The notes under the pieces are model-generated. The model saw nothing but the letters and a program-made list of their open reading frames with translations. It was not told the DNA's origin and ran no database searches. Made by a program: the position numbers and the translations under genes. Source: Mesocentrotus franciscanus (Eukaryota; Echinodermata; Echinoidea; Camarodonta; Strongylocentrotidae). Taken from it: a stretch of 64,000 nucleotides of DNA. The stretch is taken from positions 2,447,495 through 2,511,494 of the forward strand of contig CP137666.1 of assembly GCA_037976565.1 (NCBI GenBank), written 5' to 3'. How positions within the stretch are numbered: position 1 is the first letter of the stretch; each line of letters begins with the position of its first letter. Positions 13,998-25,900 of this stretch are shown in pieces.

Positions 13998-16900
13998 GAT
14001 AGTATTGTTATCATTATCATCATCATCGTCATCATCACCATCACCATCACCATCGTTGTTACCATTATTACTACGTGTATAACTGTATTAGCATCATTAT
14101 TAGCATCCAATAGAACAAAATTATATATATATCCAAGTAATTCAAACATCGTTTATCTTGAAACGCTAATCTATTCTATCATTGTTGTACAGTCGGGACG
14201 TGCCCTACCGACTCCGACTGGCAGTATTTCCCGCCATATTGCTATTACTTTAGTGACTTTGCTGGGTCAAACGATAGACTAAGCTGGACCATGGCTGAAG
14301 AATTCTGCCAGGACAAGGGAGGTCACTTAACATCAATCACAAGCAGCACTGAGAACCAGGTTCTCATCGCAATGGTATGTATACAAATCAAATCAAATCA
14401 AATCGAATCAAATCAAATCAAATCAAATTTATTGAAATTTATTGAAATAGAATCTACGATTTTGGATTACCTTCAATATACAAGTGCTTACAGGAGTAGA
14501 ATCAAACACGTAGGTTACTAATTAATAATTGAAAGTGAATGAAGTATACATAACATAACTAATAAAGTAATCAATATGCAATACCAAAAGAGGAATCAAA
14601 TACTCAATTTGGGACTACCATCAATGTGCTAGTAATTACAAAAGAGAAATCAAAACACCCTAAGTTGAATAATCGATAAACTGAGTTTCAAATCAACGTT
14701 TAAACAAACTTGTATAAGCAGTGGCGTAACCATTTTGTCACGGGGGTGGGTGGAGAGAAGGGCAGCTCAAGCGAATGTGCATTAAGTACGAATCTGGGGC
14801 TCATGTTTCATGTTTGTTGACAGATTCCAACCAAATATCTAAACATAATTTATGGGGACCTGCTTCTCCCTTTGGCTTTTGGCTACTGAATCGACTGAAT
14901 TTACAGAGCGGGTGGTCTAAAAGATAAAAATCAAATCAGTTTTTTGATAAATAGGATCCACAATTTTGGTTTATGATGTTAGCGATTTCTTATGTAAGAT
15001 AGTAAAAAAATAAGAATGTGAACGATATCCACGTGTATATTGTAGGTCTATCTTATTCAGCATATTTCTTTCTCTTGCACAGGCTCCAACAATTGGTGCG
15101 AACTACTGGATTGGTCTTCGTCAAGAAGTTGCTACAGGAAGTTTCATGTAAACAGAAACCTTCTTTTTTATATACATGTATATTACCTTAGTACACAAGC
15201 ATTGCCATTCTTCTGTGAAAACGCATGTTGATTGCTCAAAATATTATTCATGAAAAGTGATTTTAGTAATGAATTACATTGCATCATATCAAACTTCAAT
15301 TAAATTAAATGTGCAAGTCATGGCTGCTTAACGATAAACTTGCTGAAAACTATTCATGTACATGTATATGTTATTCTTATATATAGTTTATTCGTGTTAA
15401 AGAAACACCGTAGCAATGGACCAATTAATATTATATTTATTTCAAATACGTCTGGTTTCTCGTCATATATTTTTAACAAGATCAATGAACATGAAACCAA
15501 AAGAAAAGTTTCACTTATTGGTATTAATTTGACCAAACGTTTCGATGACTAACTATAACAATGTCGGTGTTGAAATGCTTTTAATGATAGATGGTCAGAC
15601 GGCTCTTCATATACTTACGAAAACTGGGACAGAGGAGAACCAAATAATCACAACGGGGAAGAATTGTGCGGAGAAATATATCGATATAATGGTGAGAGGA
15701 GATTTAATTATAGAGTATTACTTTTTTAAACATTGAATATGGATGTCAGAAATATCTTCTGACGTCTAAAAGTCATAATGTTATTATATTTTGGAACCGT
15801 GCTTTTCATTGTGGAAAGAAGACAGCTGCAGAGGTTTTGGGCATGTAACTATAGATGGAAGAATGGCTTGGCAAACACCATCTTGCAAGGAGGAACTAAT
15901 ACTACAAAATAGGAGAAAAAAGAGGGGCAGACCAACTAGCATATGGACTGATAACATCAAGCAGTTGAGGGGAATGTCAATTTATCAGAAGATTTACAAA
16001 GTCGAAATAGCAATTTAGGTTAGATCGTAAGTAATGCAAACAAGTGATAGAGTCGTTTCGTTTATACATATCTCCCCTTCTTTCTCTCTCTTCCTCTAGT
16101 TCTTTCGTTCTTCTTTTTTTCTCTCTATTTCCTTTTCCTTCTTTACTACTTCCCCTAATATGCTCTTCTTTAGAATTCTCTCTTTCTTTTCTTGACATTA
16201 CCCCTATGTTTCTCCCTTCTTATAGGTCTATTAATTCAAATAAACACTCCCTTGCATGATTGATAAATGGACGTATTTATCTTAAAATGCACTGAAGTGT
16301 ACTCAAATAAGAAAAGGTTACTGTAGCAGTAGCCTTATATTTCATGGGTAATTAATATAAATAATCAATAACATTTTGTCAAAACTGTTGCATTGATAAG
16401 ATGCTATTGGTGAGTTGCTGTGTCTGATGAATAGGCCTCCAAGGAGAAAAATGAGCATTGATGATAAAACAATAGAGACAGGGAAATTAAATATAAACTG
16501 GAAAGTGAAGCGAATGAGAAAGAAGAGAAGATGGGAAAGAAAGAACACGCTCGTCCTGTTCTACAGGGTCACTCACCTTATTCTGTCGTGTTCACATCAA
16601 TTCAATTTATTAATGAACACTGCAAATCTTGTCCAGGTCTCCAGGAAAATGGCGTATGGAATGATGCAGCGTGTGGGGTCAATACCCCGTTCATTTGCAA
16701 GAGGATGGAGGATTCCATTAACCCAGTCACACATGCACCTACCCAAACCCCTACCGGAGGATGTAGTGATGGCTATTTCAAATACTTCAATAGGTAAGGC
16801 AAAGGCGATCGCAAAGACTTTCGAGAAATCAACTCAAACGCAATTTCAATACCTTAATGTATATCTCAAAGAAATCATGTTCGGATGATGTAATATGTCA

Positions 16901-19900
16901 TAATTTTTGCAAATGTCAATACGTGATTAACAGGGCTGTTAAAGTTACCTAAGGTTGAGTTTTTTCACCTCTTTGCTATCGTGTTGGCAATTCATTGAAT
17001 TAATCCCAGTGTATCAATGTCTAGTGGGACATGATAGTGGTGTTCCATACTACATTTCCTATTTAAATAGTAAGGGCCTTTTTGCGCCTCTAATATTTAT
17101 ACGTAATATGTGATATCGTTAATCTTTTTTTACAAACAAAATCTAACGAACCCAACGCTACAATAGCTATATAATCATATAATTTACGTCTATGTAATAG
17201 GCCTACTCCGAGGGTATGTTACAGTACTATCAAAAAAGCAAATGAGCATTTAGCGAAGGGTAACTACCCTCCCCCCCCTTGACTAAACTTTCGATGTATA
17301 ACCTCTATTGAATCCACAGGTGTTACAGGATGGGAGGTTATGAAGAGAGCGATCGATACAGCTGGCATGATGCTAGAACCTTGTGCCAGGATGAAGGAGG
17401 CAATCTAGTCGGTATCCATAGCCAACAAGTTCAGTGTAAGTTGTCTAATACCTCGGTCACACCATGAAATCGACCCCAAACCTATTCTTAACCGGCCGAA
17501 TACTAACCATTGGGGGAAACTCTTGTTCAGTCTGATATCGGTCTCGTCGGTGTGACTGGAGTATACGTTTTAATACTCAGTCACCCTGCCAACAGGCCAA
17601 ACGGAATCCTAATCGTCTCCAAACCAACCGTTTTTTTTTTTTTTTTTACAAAAGGGGGTAATTTATTATTTTGTTACATAAAACGGGTTCATGAATGTAG
17701 GCAGCCTGATTTGTCAAATGACACCATGTGATCGTGCATCTTCCTTTCTTACCACGCCTACCATGCAAAAAAGTTTCCATCATAAAATGTATCTATGGCC
17801 GGCTAAAAGTGATAATGGCGCGTACAAAATCTGGACTTATATTCATATTGCCGACTTGTTTGACAAAACAAATGTTTTGAAGCTCGTGCATTAGTGATAT
17901 GCACTGCACTTGACTTAACCTACGTGCAGTTCATATTCACTAATGCACTCGCAAACATGAATTATTTGTATACTGTCTGTTGTCCGTCTGATATCGGTCT
18001 CGTTAGCGTGACTGAGTAATAGTCGACCCGAATAATATGGCTCGGTGTATGGATAAAACGAAGAGAATTAATAGAGACTTTTTTCATACTTAACACTTAG
18101 CAAATTTCACTGGATTTACTGGTAGAAAATAAGTATACATGGAATAATTCGATGTTTCAAGGAGTAATTATCAACAGTTTACTTTTGTAAAGTATATTGT
18201 ATATCTCGTCCCTTATGTTCTTAGAGAATGACAGATCATAATCATTAAAAACAAAATTACCAAGATGATGAACAGAGATTATAATGAATTAATAAAAAAT
18301 TGCGTTAGATAGAGAATATCTAAATAAAAGTTCTTGTGCAAATTGTCAAACGCTGTTTGATTATTCACCGGTATATCTTATTTGGGGGTTCTTTTCAACG
18401 TACACTTTATGTAAAATAAAAAATACGAAAAATTCTTTACAATTGTGAATGAATAGGTTTAAAAGGAGATTTCGTCTTATATTTTCTTACAGTGAGAGTT
18501 TGGAGCTATCCATGTATGTTCATTCGTGTATGTGCATAATAAGTATATGATGGGTGAACAAAGTTCGCGGAGATTTTTGAAAATATTAGGAAATGTGATA
18601 TTCGATCCATGATTTCTTATCTTCTACATCAATTTATTGAGTTCAATTATTACAAAATGGACGGCAGGTTTTTTACTACAAATTGGTGCAGCTAAAAAAT
18701 CTATCGTCGAAGAATTCCGGAGATATCGCGATTTCAAAATTCGATGTCGGATCGGCATGCGCTGCAACTGACGAAAAAGTCATTAATAAAATCGATACCT
18801 TAATTCGCGCTGATTTATTATAAAATTATAAAAGTTAATTGCATAATTTGCACGGCAAAATATCACCCAATTAGTTGGTATTACTTTGTACTTTCAATTT
18901 TGATGACATCTTCTCTCGATATTAAATTTTTTAGACCCTTGTCGGTAACTTCAACAAATTTCAAGACGGACGCAAAAGACAGCAAAATTTGCCGATCTTT
19001 CGTCAATATTTTCATAATTTCACACCCAATTCCAAAGAAAATGTCGTCTATGGGTTATTTTAGATTCCTTTTTCCATTGGTGGTATTAGATTTTCGAAAT
19101 CTTACCGATTTTTTGAGATAGCGAACTAGGGTCATACCGATATACAGATAGTCGTTGATATTTTATGATATCGTCATTAGAATTATCCATGCTTCTATCA
19201 CAGATTAAATCTTGGTGTTATTATATTTTAACTTTAGCCCTTCTAACATCTATGCTCTTGGACATAACGGGAGATGTTTGGATTGGATTCTCGGATCAAG
19301 GATCGAATGGTCAGTATCACTGGACCGATGGAAAAACGGCAGTGTACACGAACTGGTTTCCCGGTGAACCGACTGGACATATTTCTCTACCTGGCGCTGT
19401 GAGTGTTGCAAGGAAAATTTAACGTTAGTTAGTTAGAAAAATGAACAATATCAACGCAAACATGTCAAAGATCAAACACAATCGCAAAGACTTTCCATAA
19501 ATTAAAAAAGAGAAATGCCAATTCCCCCATTGTATGTCCCATAGCAATCATGTTCGGATTAAAGTGACTCGGTAACATTGCCTCAGATTCTGAAACAAAA
19601 TCCTGGATTTAGCTCATGCTGCAATCATAATTATAAACCTTTAGGTCAGTCAGGAATTCCATGACTTTTACAAGCCGATCGCCTTGCTGATTATCAAGAT
19701 ATTCATGATTGGAAATCGAAATTTCATTTTTCGTTTTCCTAACGATTTTTATAACACTACAGTCTATTGGGTAAAATGAGTATGGTAAAACCGCTCACTC
19801 AAAGATTTTTACTTTTTTGAGGCACTTCATGATCATTTTGAAGAGCAATTTTAGTAGGGCTTCAATATTACACCATATCACAGACACTGGTAACACGTAG

Positions 19901-22900
19901 GGCCATGCATCTCAGATTTAACATTGTTAAACGATGCCTTTAAAGCCCCATCACACCAAACTAGTTCTCACTACGTACTAGAAATTGTTGCCAATCGGGC
20001 TCAAACTGTGTGCAAACGGAGTTGAACGTAGTAGCAACTGTTTACGATCTGTTTAAGAGCTTCGGGGACGGGCTGAGACGGGCTGGGACAGGCTGGGACA
20101 ACGTACTTAAAACGAGATTGACGTACTACGAACGGACTGATTGCCGTTCTATGAACGGAATTGCCGTACTTCGATCCTATTAGGAACGTGTTACAACGTG
20201 ACGTGGTCGAGCATCAATATAGCAGTAGTATAAGTCCCCATCACACCAAACTAGTTCTCACTACGTTCTGGAACCGTCCTAAAATTCGTAAAACGGGTTG
20301 TGGTCGGGGTAGAATGTGTAAAATAATGTCTATAATACAATCCTAGTTCGTTCATAAACATTCCTCAATACTTCCATCTCGTCTGTATCCCGTCTACAGT
20401 CAGTTCATATCAAGTTCAGATCGGGTAAATTTGCCATTTCCAAGCAGTCCAAGCCCATCCGAAGTCAGTTTAAACCCGTTCTTAACTAGTTCTACCTCGT
20501 TCCCAATACGTCCAAACAATTCTAACTAGTTCGCAATGTGTTCTAACTAGTTTGTAACCCGACCACCCCGTTCAGAGACAGTTCAACTCGTCCTCATCTC
20601 GTTCTTAGTGCGTTCGAACGCACTCCTATAGTGCGTGTGCAATCCCGTCCTGGCTCGAGGGCTCTAAAAACCCAGCGCGTTCTTGCCATTCCTCATTATA
20701 CTACTGCTAATTGCTGCTCGTTGTAACACGTTCCTAGTAGGATCGAAGTACGGCAATTCCCTTCGTAGTACGTCCATCTCGTTTTTAGTACGTTGTTACT
20801 CCGTCTAATTGCAGGACGAGGAAAATTTTGAACAGACTCAAAGTTCTAGAGCACCCTTCCCGTCCAAACCAGTCCGAGCCCGTCCATGAAGTTCTTAAAC
20901 AGATCGTTAACAGTTGATACTACGTTCACTCCGTTCGCACACAGTTTGAGACCGTTTGGCAATATATTCCAGAACGTAGTAAGAACTAGTTTGGTGTGAT
21001 GGGGGCTTCACTTGAATTTCTTGATCTGCACAGCTTGGAGCGTTAAAGTTGAACGGGAATGAGGAATGGCAAGAACGCGCTGGGTCTTTATAGCCCTCGA
21101 GCAAGGACGGGATTGCACACGCTATAGGAGCGCGTTCGAACGCGAGAAGATGATGGACAATGCTATTGAAAGTCTTTTGATCGTGTCATAAGGACATGTC
21201 TTACAAGTTCTCAGAGTTTTTTTTCTTTCCACAACTTGCCACAATTTGCCCAAATGCCATATATTTTACCTTAAAGTGTGGGAAGTGTTTCATTCACGTC
21301 CCTCTGACATGTCTAGGATAATTACACGTAACTATTTCAACTTCATTGATGTTTTATAAATGTCCCCTTTTCACTTCTGTTTTGATGTCATTCTACACTG
21401 CTATAATTGTTTGTCCACCAGCCTGTTCGCGACTGCGTTGAGATGTTGAACCAACAGTGGTATGCTGGCATGTGGAGTGACTCTGAATGCGATAATGCTA
21501 TCGGATACATGTGTGAGAAAGACTTGGGTATGTTTCCAGTTGGGACATTTTTTATTTATATTTATTATTATTATTGTTTTACTTTCACTTAAATTTCTCT
21601 AAACGCCCAAAAGCACGTTCTTAAAAAAAGATTATCCATCCGGTGTTACAGAATGCTTCCATTTGTAAAGATATTCTGCAGGAGTCGAGGTCTATAACCT
21701 TGGACAGATTGCACATCCTCAAAGACAGCCAGACTCGAATTTTCACAACCCACGAGCTTGTAATACATATACCTTCCTTCTCAGTTAAGCAAAGCTGAGA
21801 AAAGATGAAGTGATTTTTTTTGTTCTCGAAAATAAAAAGCAGTTCTTGATTAACATTTTCTTCCGTTATAAACGAAGTTTTTACCAATGCCAAAATTCCA
21901 TATTTACCGAGTTGTGTCGTCATCAAGTGGTCTAAATACTTGACTGGGGATAAAATACTTCACGGCCACGAAGTCAGCATAACCATTTCGTTGTGTACCT
22001 GTCATTCTTTAGATCCTAGTGCTTCTGATAATCCACCAGAGGACAAATTTTGTGATGACGCATCTTACTACAAATATGGTGACTCCTGCTTCAAACTTGA
22101 CACGACCATGCGTACCTACGAGGGTGCACAAGCCTTCTGCATGAATGATCGTGGCAACTTGGCTAGCATCACTGATGCTCATTATGAAGCTTTCTTAGAG
22201 TATCTGCTGTACTCAAGAGGAATATCTAAGGCTTGGATCGGCATGACGAATGTGGTAAAATGTCTTGATATTGTTTATTAAAATAATGTTTTATTGATAT
22301 AATTTGGTTATTGGTTTAAGATGTGTGTTAGTCTAGCGATCAGCTATCTGACATATAAACTGGTGGTTAAGTTAGAGTTCATTTCCGAGAGGTAAATCAG
22401 ATTTAATTGATACACGTCTGTAAAAACCTACTCGCATCCTTCCCACTTCATACCCACACATCTTTATCCACTGCATACTAAAGGTTTGATCGTAATGTAT
22501 ATAGCTCTCTAGTTCTGCCCTATTTCTCATATTGCTTTCTTGTTTGGGGCAATATAAATCCACCAATATAAATCAATTTTTTACACTACAAAAGAAGAAG
22601 AATTGTCTACAATATGCCATCTAAAACTCACACTAGCCCTCTATTTCAAGAATTGAAACTCTTAAAATTTGAAGATAATGTCGCATAATTATCAACATAA
22701 TTTTTCATGTATATTAGTATATTTAAAACTCTCGGAATGATTTTGTAATTTGTTTGATTTTAAACTTAATAAACATAACTATCCCATTAAGTCTGAAAGA
22801 AACATTTATATCACCAGACATAGAACAGTCTAGTTTCAACAAAATATTTGTTTTACTGGTCACAAACTCCGGAACAATTTAAATGATTCTATTGAAATAT

Positions 22901-25900
22901 ACCCTTCACTCTCTACATTCTCTCGTATAATAAAACAAATAAATTTGGTACCATAAAATTCGTAGCACATATCATTACAGTTGTGAATATATATATATAT
23001 ATATATACACATATTTTTTCAGCTTTTTAATTTTTTTCCTATTCCTCCCCCTTACATATATCTCTATATTTTAAGTTATTTTATGCAAATTATAAATATT
23101 ACGCAATTTGCAGATGTTTTTTTATATGGCGACCTAACCACAAGCCCTGTGCTTTAAGGGAATTTAACCTCGTTCTTACAAAATATTGTTAATATATTTT
23201 GTGATATTTTCATTTCGATTTTGTGAAGGAAATAAATGTTATTGGAAATGAATTTAATTGAATAAATGCATTTTCGTTATCATGTATTTCATGCATCAGT
23301 GATTCAGCGTAGTGTCAGTGCTGTTCATTTTGCATTTACCTTGTTCGTACGATGCCACTCTTACATAGCGCATCAAAGACTATGCCAGTCACTGACACAG
23401 TCCTGCGTCATTAAATAACGCCTATTGTAAAGAGGGAATTCATTTACATTTACACCGACTCTGATCAGGCACTTTGATACTGGAGCTTGGATCGGATCGG
23501 AGGTATTTCCTTTAGAAAGAACTAACCCTACTCTTATCCCTCCCCAGGATGGACAATACCAGTGGGCCGACGGCTGGCCAGTACTCGTCTCATTTTGGGG
23601 TGACGGAGAACCAAGTCAGAATGACGGAGAGGGATGCGTCATTCTTACTGACGCACCCTCTTGGGATGATACCAGTTGTGCCGATCTTTATCCTACTATC
23701 TGCCGAACCACAAACGGTTAGTAACCACTATAGGATGTTAAACATGTCCATAGCTTGTAATTTGCACATTAACAGTTGTCTATTAAACACGATCGCTAAG
23801 ACTTTCAAGAAGTCAACCTAAAGATAATTCTAATACCATCGTTGTATGGTGCTCTGATTATGTAATCCCTCACAGTACTGCTCGCATATTTTTAAATGGT
23901 GACGGAAAACTCGTCTTCCAGCTCGTCTTCCAGTCGGAAGGCTAAGTGTTTGAATACCTGCTCGATGCATAATACTTATCTCCTGAGACAATATTCATTA
24001 CAATTACTACATCCCTCTCAGCCCACTTGCCAGGTAGGTTGTATTCTTGAAAATGCACTGTGCGCTGATAACTTCTGCAGGGGGTAAATACAGTGTAAGA
24101 AATTTCAAAGCATATAGAGACTACAATTTTGTATGCTCAATGCGCATTTAAATAACAGAATAATCATTGTAAATATTCATTCATTTACTTAGTTTTTTGT
24201 TCTCTCACGAGATGGAACACCCTAACATCAAAAGCTGATTTTTATATGATTTCTCCATTGCAGCCAAACCACCTGACCCAGTCGAGGAACTTCCTGGATA
24301 CTGCCAGAGCGGCCAGACAGCGTTTGGTGGCTATTGCTACTACGTCCCTGATGGTCTGGTGTTCACCGAGTGGTATACAGCTAGCTACCAATGTCAGCAG
24401 ATGGGTGGTGAACTGGCCAGTATCCACAGCAAGGAGGAAAATGAGTTCATTCGTAACCTGGTACAGACAAACATCGGCAAGAGGAATGTATGGGTTGGCC
24501 TGGAACGAGGACCATCAGGTATGATTTAGATATTATCTGCATACGAGTCCAATGGAGTTACCCTGAGCCCTACACTGAGACTATGAATGGACCTTCATAC
24601 TTACATGTTCATCTTGCCCTTGTGTATATCATAAAGTCCGTCTGTCTTTCATCAAATTTTCTTTCGTTCTCACTTCATTTGAAATAGGTAAAACCGGAAA
24701 ATCATGTCATTTCAGCAACATTTGTAAATCACTGGTATCGAAATTAGAAATAAACCATGTTTGAATTTTATTTAGGGTTCAATTGCCTTCCCCCCCAAGC
24801 CACCCCTCAGTACGCCAGCGGTTGTTAGTGCGCTGCGAAACATTTACGTTTCATTGTATCACCAATTCAAGAGATTTAACCCATAGTCTTCAGTAAATAT
24901 AGGAGATATGTTGTTTCTAACTTTGTCTTTAAAAAAAAAAAATCGTGATTTACAATAAAAGAAATCAGTTACTTACATTCCTTTACTCTATTTGGGTTGT
25001 TTCCTTCCATTCTTCAGGTGGATTCACACATTGAAATGACAGTACCCCTGTTGATTATGTTCAATTGGATAATGGAGAGCCTAACAACAATCCTAAATTG
25101 TTTAGTCATTTCTTTCATTATTTCAAGAGATATGAATTATATTCTTCAAGATAGGGAAATGTTGTTTCTAACTTTGCCATTAACAAAAAAGTGTTTTACA
25201 AATTTTAAATAAAAAAAAACAACTTATGTTCCTACGCTATGGGATGGTTTTATTCCATTCTATAGGCGGGTTCACAAACTGGAATGACGACACCCCTGTA
25301 GACTATATTCAATGGGATAATGGTGAACCTACCAACGACTGGAGGGGTAACCAGGAGGACTGCGTCGAAATTTACACCAATGAATTCGGCACGTGGAAAG
25401 ATGAAGTCTGCAGCACTGGATCATCCTACATTTGCAAAATACCTAAATGTATGTCACACATGCTTTCATACTGCGATTTACAAAATAAGCTTTACTTGCC
25501 TTCATAAGATTGAATCAAGAAGGGAACTTCTTGCCATATGTGTAACAGGGTTATATGCATTTATATGTATATCTTTTACCAAATAAACAACATAACGTCA
25601 GTCCGTTATTGTAACTTTTACAACAGCCATCAGGGTAGGATATTTGAGCGAGATTCGCTATTCTTATATTGTTTTACTAATGGTATTTGAAAGCATTAGC
25701 TAAGTATTCCAAATGATTAAAATGGTCTAAATGGGAATGATGATGATGAATAACAATAACTACATTTTATGCAATATCAAAACCTTACTCTGTTGACCCG
25801 TTTACGATTTTCTTCACAGATGACAATAGCACAAGAACGGAGCCTGTGAGTCAAGGTAATTATGCCTAGTCATTGTAATTATCCCTTAATACTCAGATAT

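Noticed and set aside
13433..14149. Poly-Ser and poly-Tyr open frames
   Set aside because: They are produced by the TAG microsatellite on the two strands.
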